59,515 nucleotides of DNA from Zygnema cylindricum (GCA_037447655.1 JBBHKE010001004.1:60838-120352); one strand, 5' to 3'; shown: positions 34,814-47,425, numbered from the stretch's first letter. The notes: generated by a model not told the origin, from the sequence alone. Translations and numbers: made by a program.

Positions 34814-35586
34814 TATTGTATCAAAGCTTTGGTTAGAAACCAAAGAGAAGTTTTCTCACTCAAAATCGACTGTTGTGACCGGTGAGGGTGCTTTAACTTG
34901 TGTCGGTAAAACCACAATGTGAAATGGTAGGGGATTGGAGCGAAACTGAGTGATCACACTGCCAGCAACCGCTAGTTAGATGTGGGGCGTGCTCAGGTCC
35001 TAAAGACTAAGGCGGGGTGGGCAGTGTAGCCACCGCTGAAACTCACTCCAATTACCGAGAGGCCAAACAAACTTGCCTTCTCCTTGCAATCATTCATGTG
35101 TAAAGGGAGGGCTTGAAGCCATGAAGGGTAGGGATGGGAGGATTAGAGAACAAAAGATCTTGATGTAGTGGGAAATGAGAAATTTGATAATGGTGGAGGA
35201 GGAAAGTGGAGCACTTTACTTCTTCAAGAGCAAAAAAGTCCAGAAATGACTTAAAACTTTTCAAACCCTAAATTGTTACCTTTGATTGCTTTCAATTTTG
35301 TTGTTGCAAAATTTGTGGTTGAATTTTACCTTTCAGAGCTTGAAATTATGCTGCTACAAAATTTGTTGGGAAACTTTTTACCTTTCTATTTCAATGTTTG
35401 GAAAAATTGAATTTTCACTAACTTACTTTTAATGTTTATTTGATTTTCAGATTTTGATATCTTTCAAAAGATTTGTTAAGAAAAAACAGGCTTGGATTGG
35501 AAAAATCTGAGGACTTCAAATCTGCTACAAACTTTTTTGGATAATTATACTCTACCTTTCTTGTTGCTTGATTTCATTGTTTGATA

Positions 35587-36517
35587 ATGGCAAATTTTGC
35601 ATTGAAACGTAAAATAGAAAATGCCTTGAATGTGTTGAAAAGGCGTAGTGTAAAATTGGTCAAAAGATTTAATAATCATGTTGTTTCTGTAGATGAAACA
35701 ATTTTTGAGTTGAAAATTGAATTGAATGATGTTAAGAAACATAGAAATATTTCAAATCAGAAACTGGATGAGATAATTAATTTAATTCACACCAGAAATG
35801 ATGTTAATGACCAAAATGGTGAGAGTATTAAGAGAAATGCAGTTTTAGAGAAGATGATCACGATAGACCTAACAAGATAAGTGATCTGAAATTGTCTAAC
35901 AATGAAGCACCATCATTTGATGGTAAGAAGATTGATGAGTTAGATGCCTAGATTATTCATATGAAGTATTATTTGGAATCTAGAAATTGTGATCGTGATG
36001 ATTATACTTCTTTTGCTGTTAGTTGTTTGAAAGGTGATGCTCAAATTTGGTATTACACTTAGAGAAGTTATAATTTGATTCCAGAAAATGCTAATTGGGA
36101 AGCTTTTAAGACCGCGATAAAATCCCGTTTCTTGTCTGTCAATTACAAATCCAGAATGGAAGAAAAGTGGCTAAACTGTAAGCAGACTAGATTTGTGAAA
36201 GATTAAATTGTAGAATTTGACTCATCAGGCATTCATGTCATAGGTAAGGCTAATGAAATAGCTAAGTTGCATTTCTTGAACTAACTGAATCCTACACTGA
36301 AATCAAAACTGAAATTCAAAAATTTATTAATTTGAAAGAATTACAAGATAAGTCATTGGAATTAGAGGATGAGTTGGGGTACAATCGTGAAACTTGATCA
36401 CTCAGGGGAAATTTCAATGAAGTATCAGAGTGGGGTGAGGAGGAGTTTGAGGAAGAGGGTTTGAATGCATGTCTTGTGAATAGGCAAAACATCTTCAAGG
36501 GAAAGAAGAGAGGTGGA
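35587..36517 (+). pseudogene. Retrotransposon gag, decayed and truncated
   Basis: Begins MANFALKRKIENALNVLKRR. A frameshift near 35862 leads to a Retrotrans_gag-like core: PSFDGKKIDELDA, MKYYLESRNCD, FAVSCLKGDAQIWY, ANWEAFKTAIKSRFLSV. In-frame stops interrupt it at several points (after DELDA, QIWYYT, RFVKD and HFLN). The capsid-like core of Ty3/gypsy Gag has this W...A..L.G.A..W...W..F pattern. The copia LTR at 36518 cuts the element off. Confidence 0.7.
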
Positions 36518-38974
36518 TGCAACTCTGAGACCTCTATTGGTACTATTGGTACGCAGAGTAGGCAGCTTACCAAAAGCCTCTAGGATAACCTCAACCCCTT
36601 GGTATTTGTATGCGTATTGTTGACACCCTGACAGAATACCGACTAACCAAATTGCACCCCTTGGAGGAGCTGACTCCCCTGAGTCTGCAACAAAAAGAAT
36701 CCTTGAATTTGCTCCCCTGAGAAGTTAATTATCAATGGTCAAAGATGACCTTTTATTCACGAGCTCTATGAGAGAGAGAGGCGACTACCTCTAATTTTCC
36801 TAAATCCTAAACCCCTCTCTAATCCACTACTACTGAAGTACGGAACCAATCAATTCACTGTACAATACAGAAAGGTACTTGACCCGGAGTACTTTCTGTA
36901 CGACTATAGTACGATATGGCCAAGGAGACAACGTCTGCCATATCCGGGTTCGCCATGGTATGTCGCTGAAATGCCGCTATCCAATGACATAATGCCACGT
37001 GTCACCCGGTGTGGCTGTGACCGCAAACCGCCAAATCGTCCATTCCGTGATCCCGGCTTCTGTTATTCTTTGGTCTAAAAAAGACCGCAGAAGCCACCCA
37101 AACTATCATGCAAAAAGCTAAGCGAAACCAGGCCAATGAACAATCATTTGAAATGCATTCTTCATTTAACATACATGCATACACAGATGCAATCATTCAT
37201 CCGCACACAGACGGAGCAAGCATGCATACACAAACGCATGAAATCATCTAGGGTTTTATGGAATAGAAGCTTAATATATCTCCATCATCATATCAAACCT
37301 TAAGACAATGCATAACATAACAAACACAACTAAGGTTTGATGGAGTAATCAACATAAATAAACCTTAGGATAACATCTAAGGTTTAATGGAATAATCAAC
37401 ATAAACAAACCCTAGGACAAATGCATTAACAATGCATAACAAACAAGCATATAAATAACACATATAAATAATAATAAATGAATGCATCACACATAAACAA
37501 AAGTATAATCAAAGTATAATCAAATAATCATTATATCATTCAAAGTGCATGACCTAATCGACAACCCTAAAAGTCTACATCTTCGGTCCCTACTTTTCTA
37601 ACCAGCATTGATTATTTTCCTAATGAAGCTCAAATCTATATATACACTTGCGAGCTGTCAACAAATCGTTACGTGTCAAATTAACCAACGTAACTTCCAC
37701 TAAGTAGTATTAAACCATGAGAACCTATTACAACAAATAATCCTAACTGTAAGTGTACACCTGAAAGTCAACCAATCATAAGCGTACACTTGTCTGCAAG
37801 TTCGACAACACACAAATTAAACTGCCGAAACCCCAAATGATCATCTAAATAAAAATTGTCATAATCAATACTAAATTATTATTACACATACGACAAAACA
37901 ATGTTGTTTCAAATATTTACACCGACTCGTCCGCAAAATACGCGTCATAAGCGACAACTCGCTTAGTCACTTGCAGATAAATCCACGTAGTGAACTGACA
38001 TCGCATACGTACGGTCCACCTAATAATACGTCATTAAAAATAATGCGATCCCTTGAAAATATCGGCGGACATCGTCCGCCCTCCACGTGTAACTCGAACC
38101 ACTGCCGAAATTATTCCGTACCTTCCAAATCTTTTCCGTACTGGATATGCGTCGTTTGCAATAAATGCGCCTGTCGTATATAGAGTACACATGTCCAAAT
38201 AAGACGTTCCGTATCGGAAGCGTCCTTTTCAATAGCTGTCGCCTGTCGCATTGTGTTTCGTACGTGCGACGTACTATTTTGACTTTTAAGAATATTTTAC
38301 ATCATGTGGTCATATTTTAAATCGCGATCCGCTGTCCATTTCACTTACGCATTCAGCGCCACTCAATTAGTCAATTAATTTTACTTGTACAATAAACCCC
38401 CAATCCGCAAATCCGTTCGAACCTCCATATTAACTCTGGAAATTACGTACGCACACAAATACGCGCACGCATGTGCGAAACTGAATCTTCCAAAAATAAC
38501 AGCTTCTTCCTCCGCTGTCCGATTGATATCCGCCTTAAATTGTAGTCGTAAAAATACAAAAAGTACTTTTTGATGTAATTCTATCTTAACTATGTCTATG
38601 TGATTGTTGTTCGTTCGTCAGTTAAATGAAATTCTCTATTTCCACGTCTTTAAGTAGCTATTGTACCATATATACTTCGATACAGGTGTTAGGACAAATT
38701 GTAACGACACTGGGCTACTTGAACGGACGGTATGTACCAAGATCGAATCCTGGGTCCATCAATCTTTTTGGTAAGTTAACCAAAAGGTTGCCTTCGGACT
38801 CTAGTGGAAGCATAGTCAGCCATGGCTCTAGCTTACTCTCCAGCCTTCAATGACTACGACAAGTATGGGGGCTAGAGAGAGAAGTTAGAAGCAGGTTGCC
38901 TCTGCTTTTTCCTGCTTCTATTTAAATCAATTAAGTAACCTAGAAAATACCTAAGTAAACATTTAATTTCAACA
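36518..38974 (-). repeat. 3' LTR of copia element 1
   Basis: Read on the plus strand it runs TGCAACTCTGAGACC...TTAATTTCAACA. It is about 1011 bp once the inserted solo LTR (37061-38501) and one copy of GCTTC are removed. A hairpin, CCAAGATCGAATCCTGG, lies near 38738. Confidence 0.82.
37061..38501. mobile_element. Solo LTR nested in copia 1 LTR
   Basis: Starts TGTTATTCTTTGG, ends CCAAAAATAACA (inverted TG...CA ends), 1441 bp, flanked by GCTTC at 37056-37060 and 38502-38506. The other LTR of copia 1 shows the empty site (GATTCTGACTTCTTCCTCCG). It has no coding content. Inside, a segment near 37325-37425 (AGGTTTAATGGAATAATCAA) is partly duplicated. It is unrelated to the three copia LTRs, and its superfamily is unknown. 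Confidence 0.82.
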
Positions 38975-38987
38975 CTCCCCTTATTTT

Positions 38988-41900
38988 CTAGTCACTTTTA
39001 AGTTTAAGTCCACATTTCTCTCTGCTGAAAATTAATTTAGGAGAAGGCACAGGCTTTGTCATCATGTTTGCCACCATCTCACAGTCTAGTTTATACTCTA
39101 GACTTTTTATTTTGTTCTCCACTTTTTCTTTAACAAAACTCAGTCTGATATCCATGTGCTTTGCTTAAAAGTGATGTTTAGGATTAGCAGCAATTGCAAT
39201 TGCTGTGCTTTGCTTAAAAGTGATGTTTAGGATTAGCAGCAATTGCAATTGCTGTTTGATTATCACATAATATTTTTTGAATTCCAATCTTAAGATGCCC
39301 TAATTCACCAAGCAAGGATTTGACCCACATCAATTCCTTTACGGCACAGCAAGATGCCATATACTCAGCTTCCATGGTGGACTGAGCAATGACCTTTTGC
39401 TGCTTACTGCTCCAGCAACAAACACCATTCCCCACATACAACACATATCCAGATGTACATCTTCGCATCGGAGCATCCCCATAGCTAGCATCACTCCAAG
39501 TAGTGATGTCAATATTTTCCCCACCCAGATACAGCCATAGATCCCTAGTTCCTATGAGATATTTGAGGACCTTCTTAGCAGCTTCCCAATCCCTTTTGGT
39601 AGGAGTATTCAGACTCTTACTTAGCACTCTTACAGCTGCTGGCAAATCTGGTTTGGTACAATTCATGAAATAAATCAGACTGCCCACTACCTGTCTGTAT
39701 AGGATAGTCTGCATGAACTTTCGCTCTTTTGGACCTAGTTGATCATCTAAAATCAGGATGTCTCCTTCCTCATTCCCCTCACTTCCCTTCTTTAGATCCA
39801 TGGGAGTTGTACAACGGTTGGCTTTGTCCATCTGAAACTTTTCTAACATGTTTCAAATTGCCTCTTTCTGAGTTAATCCAATTATTTTCTTTTCTCTATC
39901 TCTCTCTGCTTGTTTTCCTAGAATATATCTTGCTTCCCCCATGTCCTTAATCTCAAATCTTCCCTTCAGATCTATTTTTAGTTTGATGATTTTCTCCATT
40001 GATTTACTCAGAACAAGCAAATCATCAACAAAAATTGCAATAAAGATGACACCTTTCTCATCTTCAAAAACATAAATTGAATGATCTGAACTGATACGAA
40101 TGTATCATAGACCAGTAAGGAACTCATCAAGTTTCTTGTTCCACTGTGTGGGCGCCTGTTTCAAACCATAGAGAGATTTAATGAGCCGACATACCTTACT
40201 TTGTTCTCCTTGTTCCACGAATCCTTCCGGCTGTCGCATGCAGATCTCCTCCTCTGGTTCTCTATGCAAGAAGGCAGTTTTTATGTCCATCTGGTGTACT
40301 TCCATGTCTTCTATAGCTGCCAGACTGAGAAGTATCCGGACCGAGGGAAATTTGATGACCGGAGCAAAGGTTTCTTCGTAGTCTATTCCCTCTTTCAGAG
40401 TAAAACCTTTTGCCACTAACCGGGCCTTATACGGCTCAATAGTAATGTCAAGATTTAGTTTTAATTTGAAGACCCACTAACATCCAATATGTTTGCAATC
40501 GGGTGGACAGTCCCCCAACTCCCATGTATTAGCCGCCATGATTGAAGCCATCTCTTCATTGATGGTTGTCTTCCACCGGTTTCTCTCCGGGCAGTTCATT
40601 GCCTCTCCATATGTTTGAGGTTCATCCGGGTGAGAAAGTTTAGTTACCTTGTTATTAACTTGTTTCTCTTGAAGTCTTTTACTTCTTTTTCTTCCTCCTT
40701 CAAAATCTGCGGCCGGAATAGATGGTTCTTGTGGATTCTTTCGAATCACCACGGCTTCTCCCCCGTTCTTCGGATCCATATCTGTTTCCACCACGTCTTC
40801 TGCTTGAAGTATAGGTGTCACCGGTGTTTCCAAGTCTTTCTCGGTCTGTTTTGAGCCTGCAAGGATATCGTCCGACCCTACAAGAGTATCATCTTCTTGA
40901 AGACCCGGATAGTTAGGAAGGTGAAACTCATCAGAATTGTCTGACTCGAATCTGATTCTGACTGACTTTGAGGATTTGAAAGGATCTACTGAGTTCCCGT
41001 CATCAATATCTACCAAGTGCTTTATTAGAATTACATCTTCTCTTTTTAGATCATACACCCTATACCCTTTTACATCCTCATCATATCGTAGCAAGTATTC
41101 GGGTTTCCCGTTAGGATCTAGTTTCCAATTAGATCTGTCTGTATCTAAACTGAAGACTTTACTATCGAAAACCTTTAATTGAGATAGATTTGGTTTTTTC
41201 GGCTGGTCCATCTCTCATATGGAGTTTGGTATTTCACCGCCGATGTAAGTACTCTATTTCTCAAATGATTAGCACAATTCATAGCTTTGGTCCAAAATCG
41301 TTTTCCTTTCCTTTTATATGACAACATACTCCGACACTATCATTCACTGTCCTATTCAATCTCTCGGCAACACCATTCTGTTCCAGGTTTTTCGGAACTG
41401 TCTTTTGATGTTGCACACCATCCTCTCTTAAAAACTCCTCAAACTGATTGGAGGTATATTCCCCTCCATTGTCACTTCTTACTCTTTTTATTGAGGTCTC
41501 CTGAAGCTTCTCGGCTTATGCTTTATATTGTTTGAAATACTCCAGAGTTTTTGATTTGTTTTTCAGAAAGTATACCTGGGAGTACCGAGACCAATCATCA
41601 GTAATGGTTAGCATAAATCTTTTTCCTCCTGGTGATGACACTCTTGCATGTCCCCAAATGTCCGTATGTACCAACTCAAGGACTTTTTCTCCTTTATATG
41701 TTGCTTCCTTTGGAAATGGTAATCTGTTTGTTTTACCCTGAGCACACCCGTTGTAATCACTTAGATTATCACTTTCCCCAAGCGTATCGCTTCAACTACT
41801 CCCATCTTTTTCATTCCTTTTAGCTTTTCTATATTCACATGCCCAAGTCTCTTATGCCAAAACATAATATCAATGACACCAGCATAGTAAAGTTTGAGTT

Positions 41901-43438
41901 TTTCATTACTTAAAGCAAGCTTGAACATTCCTTGGCTACCTTTCTCAACAGTGAAGTACACATCTTCCTCAAAGCTGGCTGTAAAAACTCCTTGGCTACC
42001 TTTCTCAACAGTGAAGTACACATCTTCCTCAAAGCTGGCTGTAAAAACTCCTTTTCTGGTGCTAGTTTCAAATCCCTTATCACCTAATACAGATGTAGAG
42101 ATAAGGTTTTTGTTTAACTCCGGAATAAACAATATATCGGAGAACGTAACTATTGAAGTTTTTCCCTCCACTACGACTTTCAGATCTATCGATCCTACAT
42201 AAGTAGTGGTAACTACCCTCCTATCCCCATATTCAATCTCTACTGTAGGAATCTTTCTCAGCTTAGTGAACAGATGCTTATCCTTGCACATGTGCATGGA
42301 GGCACCTGAATCCACAATCCAGCCTCCTTCACCTTTCAGTCCACCAAAAGCACATTTCTGCTTTCGTGGGATTTTGACTTCTGTCTTTGCCTCCAACTCT
42401 TCATCCAAAAGAAGTTCATCCTCCTCCTCATCAAATTCCTCCTCGAGTACCTGTGTGACAAGTGCCTTTTTCTTCCCTCGTGTTTGACCCCTGGTCTACC
42501 CCTCCTCTATCCGAAGCTCGGTCAGCTTGGTATTTTCTACCATGTAATGCCCGGGTTTCTTACAGAAATGACAAAGCCCCTTTGGTCCCCTTGTTCCGTA
42601 CTCATCGGATTGATTTTTTAGGTCTTCCCCTCCATGAATTCCAAGGGGTTTCCGTGAATCTTTGTTTCTCCAACTTGCTCCAGCCGCGAAGGATTGTCCA
42701 TTCTTAACTCCCCTCCGGATTTCGATTGTATTCTCTCGGACGAGAATCGTACCAACTACTGAATTCCATATCCACCTGGAGTCTGGCAGATTTTGTACCT
42801 AGTTCACAATGTTCTCATACTCATCGGGTAGTTTCATGAGTAAGCAGTGAACCTTTGCCTTTTCGGTTTCTACTTTTCCGGCACACTCTAACTCCATGAA
42901 GAGTATAGCTAGCTTATTGCAGAAATCGAGCATCTTCTCTCCTTTATGAAAGTATCCATTGTTCCTTTGATCTGCTAGCTTCTGTACCTGAATAGTACCG
43001 CTACGGTACATCTCTATAAGCGCATCCCACAGATCGGATGCCCTTTCCACTTGCAAGTCGTTTTGTGAGATGATGGAGGACAAAGTGCTTGGCCGCCATG
43101 TTGTTGTAGTCCCAGGTATCAATGTGATTCTCCTCATTCCTCGGAATAGGAGACATAAAAGCAGATCCGGTTGCTATAGGTGTAGTTTTCTCTTTTTCTT
43201 TCCCCTTTTCCATCACGACGCTTTCTCCGTCATCTGAGTCCTCTGATGGAGGTGGATCTGGTTTCCTACCAAATCTGCTTCCTACAAACCTTAGAGGGAT
43301 AGCAGGACCTGATGGGTGCTTTACTCGCCCACTCACTATTCCCCAAAATATTTTCTCACAAATGACTCTTATCATCATACTTTCCTAGTAGATAAACGCA
43401 GTCCTATTGAATATGGGTACCCTGGAGGGTGGGCCTAT
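38988..43438 (-). pseudogene. gag-pol of copia element 1, multiply broken
   Basis: Order gag, protease, integrase, RT, RNase H as in Ty1/copia. Visible: UBN2-like Gag (LWDALIEMYRSGTIQVQKL), protease WIVDSGASMHMC, integrase MFWHKRLGH, HTDIWGH and RVRSDNGGEYTS, RT MDIKTAFLH, SLYGLKQAP and FVDDLLVLSKS, RNase H TTWSDASYGD and EAEYMASC. Defects: the start codon position reads ATA, a frameshift near 43050, stops in the integrase near 41518 and in the RT near 40104, the zinc-finger Cys replaced (DYNGCAQGK), a 60-bp in-frame tandem duplication at 41931-42050 and a 49-bp duplication at 39155-39252. Confidence 0.88.
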
Positions 43439-43442
43439 AACC
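43428..43442 (-). other. Half-tRNA primer-binding site of copia 1
   Basis: On the sense strand GGTTATAGGCCCACC follows the LTR's final CA without a gap. It differs from element 2 by one base, the G of the would-be gag ATG. It is complementary to the anticodon arm of initiator tRNA-Met. Confidence 0.7.
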
Positions 43443-44101
43443 TGCAACTCTGAGACCTCCATTGGTACTCCGAGCAGGCAGCTTACCAAAAGCCTCTAGG
43501 ATAACCTCAACCCCTTGGTCTTTGTATGAGTATTGCTGACACCTTGACACAATACAAACTGACCAAACTGCACCCCTTAGAAGAGCTGACTCCCGTGAGC
43601 CTGCTACAAAAAGAATCCTTGAATTTGCTCCCCTGAGCAGTTAATTATCAATGGTGAAAGATGACCTTTTATACACGAGCTCTCTGAGAGAGAGAGGTGG
43701 CTACCTCTAATTTTCCTAAGTCCTAAACCCCTCTCTAATCCCTCTACTATTGAAGTACGGAACCAATCAATTCACTGTACAGTACAGAAAGGTACTTGAC
43801 CCAAAGAACTTTCTATACGGCCATTGTACGATATGGCCAAGGAGACGACGCCTGCCATATCCACGTTCGCCATGGTATGTCCCTGAAATGCCGGTATCCA
43901 ATGACATAATGCCATGTGTCACCCGGTGTGGTTGTGACCGCAAACCGCCAAATCGTCCATTCCGTGATTCTGACTTCTTCCTCCGCCGTCTGATTGATAT
44001 CGGCCTTAAATTGTAGCTTTTAAAATACAACAAATACTTTTCGATGTTATTCTATCTTAACTATGTTTATGTGATTGTGGTCCGTTCGTCAGTTAAATGA
44101 A
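43443..44101 (-). repeat. Truncated 5' LTR of copia element 1
   Basis: Aligns with the left LTR from TGCAACTCTGAGACC to GTCAGTTAAATGAA, then homology stops at about 44101. The outer part that corresponds to 38631-38974 (344 bp) is absent. Confidence 0.82.
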
Positions 44102-44905
44102 CTACTGTACGAACAAACTTCTTCCGTACACCACACTATTTATGAATTAAGTACGGTTATACCATTGACGCTAATTTATAAGAACCGTAATTAACGTCAC
44201 GGAAAAATTAGATTCATTCACTGTATTTCGGGTATCAAAATGTCAAAATTTTGGGGCGCCGATATAGAGTACATAAGGCTAAAATAGATTCATGGTGTAG
44301 TTAATGATTCGTACAAAAAGTTTGGGGCCAGATTCTGATTATGAAAATGGAAATCAGAATTTCGAAACGGAATGGCAAAAAGACGCGGCAAAATTTGAAG
44401 GTTGCCGCAATTTTGAATGTAGGTGGATGTCAGACGGAGCGTGCGAAGATATTTTCGGCTGACCTGCATCATCCTATGTGGCAGGAGGCAAATGGAATGT
44501 ACGACGTATAGACCTGCGATCGCTTGTTTAAAGTGGATATTTTTTTGCTTTTTCACGTGTACCAATGGTACACGTCTAGTGTGAAGCAACTCTCCTCGCG
44601 AGGAGAGTTTCTTCCCACTGGACGATGTGTGCGATTGCTTCGCGGATCTTAAAATGTGAGATATCCAATGTTGAAGAATTACGCTTACATCATTGGAGCA
44701 TCCCGACAACTTTCCAGTAACGATGTTTCGTTTGAAAAAAAAAACTAGTGCGGCTCTGTACGGCGCTGTACTAAAACGTATTGCGCCCAGTAACAAACCG
44801 CACTATTGTTTAATGGAATGTTACCCTTAAGCTTTTCCCCCATGTTGTTGTACAAATAAATTAATTGCATTAATATTTAGGCCATTCACCATCAAGTCGT
44901 GCCTA
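44102..44905. other. Intergenic, nothing coding recognised
   Basis: Contains ATAGATTCATGGTGTA near 44286, which resembles the termini of the TA-flanked MITEs and shares ATGAATCTATTTTAGC with 1132-1147 in the receptor gene. It also has a perfect CTCCTCGCGAGGAG palindrome near 44592. No gene. Confidence 0.4.
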
Positions 44906-44908
44906 TAA

Positions 44909-45624
44909 GGGTGTGTCCCCATGTGCTAAAGCACAGTACCTGTTTTTCTGTCATTTTTCTCAGAAACATAACGTCGTACCGATGAAAGAAAGAAAAAAAA
45001 TTGAAAGTACAAATTGCGTCATCTTCAAATTTAGAATGTCTACTACTGTACAGTACTGGATTTGTTGTCTTTTGTGTTTCTCGACCCACGACCACGTTAT
45101 ACCACGTCATCTTCAATCGTTACTTACATGTGTTTTTTAATTTTTAAAAGCAAAGCCTCACCGCTCCACAAATAGGAAAACAAATTCGCACGTCTTTGAG
45201 GATGTCAAAAAATTTTGACAAGGCGATTTACATGAAAATTTGTTTTTGTCCGTTTGTATCCAGTACGAATGTTATTTTTTGCAGGGGTCTCAAGAATCCA
45301 ATGTCATTGCACGGCGACCAGACGGGAGGCGCAAAGGCAAAAGGCATCTTCTCCAACCTTGAACGGCAAGTTGTTGGAAGGTTGTACGTCTACAGCGTCA
45401 CGCAAAGACATGCGACGTCACAAGGAGTTTAAAAATAACATGGTGGGACAACACAGATTATAGGCTTGACAACCGTCACAAAAATTGTCTACTTATAACT
45501 TAGTCACAAACTTAAGTAAAGATTTCGTTTTTCAGCATTGAGACACTGCGAAAACCGTGTACTTAGGATCTTCTATGTAATACAAAGTAGGTTCGCTAAG
45601 TTAGAATTACATGGGGACACACCC
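44909..45624 (+). mobile_element. PIF/Harbinger-like MITE, uninterrupted copy
   Basis: 716 bp, ends GGGTGTGTCCCCATGT and ACATGGGGACACACCC apart from one or two positions, flanked by TAA at 44906-44908 and 45625-45627. It serves as the intact reference for the nested copies at 26100-28195. It carries the conserved stretch that can be read HATSQ (see findings) but no transposase. Confidence 0.85.
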
Positions 45625-45627
45625 TAA

Positions 45628-47423
45628 ACTACAACTTGAATGGTTGTTAGTATAAAGAAATTATTAGTGAAAGAAAAACAAATAGTATTATTAACTATAC
45701 TTTGTGCTCAAGGGCTTAACACCAACCGAATATCAATGTTAATATACACATCTAAAACTAATTTGGATACACATTTCCATAATATAGCCTTTGTAGCTTT
45801 TATTCACATGGTCGATGTTTGTTCGTGTGAGAACGAGTTTGTTATTTTTTTCACCGTCTTTATTATTGGGGATCACATGTGAGTGCGCTTTCTCGTGTTG
45901 ACACCACTCACTTACACGTTGCGACGCCTTAATTTTTGTATTTTTTGTATCTATTTTTTTAATAACGAATAATTTTGTGGAGATTGGCACGACAAAAAAA
46001 ACAAAGGTTTCTTTCAAGAGTACAAGATGAACGTCTGATATTTGTGAACGTACCGTCTCATTTTAACAATGGAAATGTTATCACGTTGTCTAACTAAAGG
46101 AAGTCCAACAGCTACCTTTATATTTTATTTACGTTCTCATTGGACCCTCTTATTTTTCTATTACATTTACACGGGTCTACAATTTTGAACAACGTAGGCA
46201 TTTGGACTTCTTCGTTTTCATATCTCAGTTAAATATCCATGTTTTCTTCCCAAAACTGTGGACGCCAATTTCATTGGTAAGTAAAATCTCGTAGGAGGAC
46301 TTACACGTACTTAATTGTTAGACAAAACTTAACCCTACGACTTAGTGATAAAAACACCATCACTTAAAAATCCATTACAAAAAATATTCTCAAATTTACT
46401 CTCTAGTTTCACAATCCTTATTAACGACAAAAGATAAAGATTCTCACATTTGACAAATGAACTTCGGATTGTTAATTTTCCTATGGAATTTTATATAGGC
46501 AAACTATAACAGCACGAGTACATGGTGCAACTTTTGTTTTTGAGGAGCCCTTGGCCATAAGGTGGGCTTTGTAATTATTTGCGAGGAAGGAAGGTTTATG
46601 ATTTTATTTAACCAATGCAAGCACTTGGCTTTCTGATAAGGGTTGATATAAAATCGTAATTTTCTTTAATACACATTATTTATGTTTTAATCTTAACAAC
46701 ATCGATCTCTAGTTCAAGGAAATTGTTTAGAGATATGCGAAGAATACCAAAGTAGGAAACGACAACAATGGCCCTAAAAAACCATAAGTGCATCAACAAC
46801 ACGAACAACAGAAATTATATGAAAACGCAACAATCAAAATGTGTAGACAACATTTACAATGTATATCGTCCTTGAAACAAACCTTGCGACACATAGGTAC
46901 GTTACGACATTATACAAACATAGCGAAAATAGTAACAATTTCGATACGATGTTAAACACTAAATCATGTCTATGTTCGTACATTATACGGTACGGTATCT
47001 CCATCTTGCAGTCGGTTGTTTCTCATAATCAAATTTGTGGGAGATCTGCTGTCTCGCGTCGGAAGATAGCATTCGTCATGTCACACTAACCCATACGATT
47101 GACGGTCGCATATGGACGGGAAGAAGTTGACCGGAAAAAGTCAGGGAACCTCGTCTTTCCGTTCAGCATTTTCCCGAATTTATTATTTTCACGCGTTTCC
47201 ATAGTAATAAATGTACATTACACCGTCAATCGCTTCTTAAAGGTCGGTGTTTTTTCCCGCCACTCATCGATCAACATTTCACGTGTTTGATTTCCTTTTG
47301 GAGCATAAGTCAAAAGTGCGAAAAGACATGTAAACGCTATATCCCGTAACTCGTATAATAGTGATATTGTACTATTCGAATAATTGGGAAGCTACAGTAC
47401 AATTGGGAAGCTATGGTACAGTT
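45628..47423. other. Intergenic, nothing recognised
   Basis: AT-rich; frames at 45640-45882, 46859-47089 and 47099-47290 (plus) have no recognised motif. No RNA gene seen. Confidence 0.4.
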
Positions 47424-47425
47424 TA

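Larger units (their letters stand above)
36518..44101 (-). mobile_element. Ty1/copia element 1 (defective, minus strand)
   Basis: 3' LTR 36518-38974 (interrupted by a solo LTR), polypurine tract 38975-38987 (AAAATAAGGGGAG on the sense strand), gag-pol relic 38988-43438, primer-binding site 43428-43442, and a truncated 5' LTR 43443-44101. It inserted into the gypsy-type gag at 36517; the bases before the LTR are GTGGA, but the outer end of the other LTR is missing, so a target duplication cannot be tested. Confidence 0.85.
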
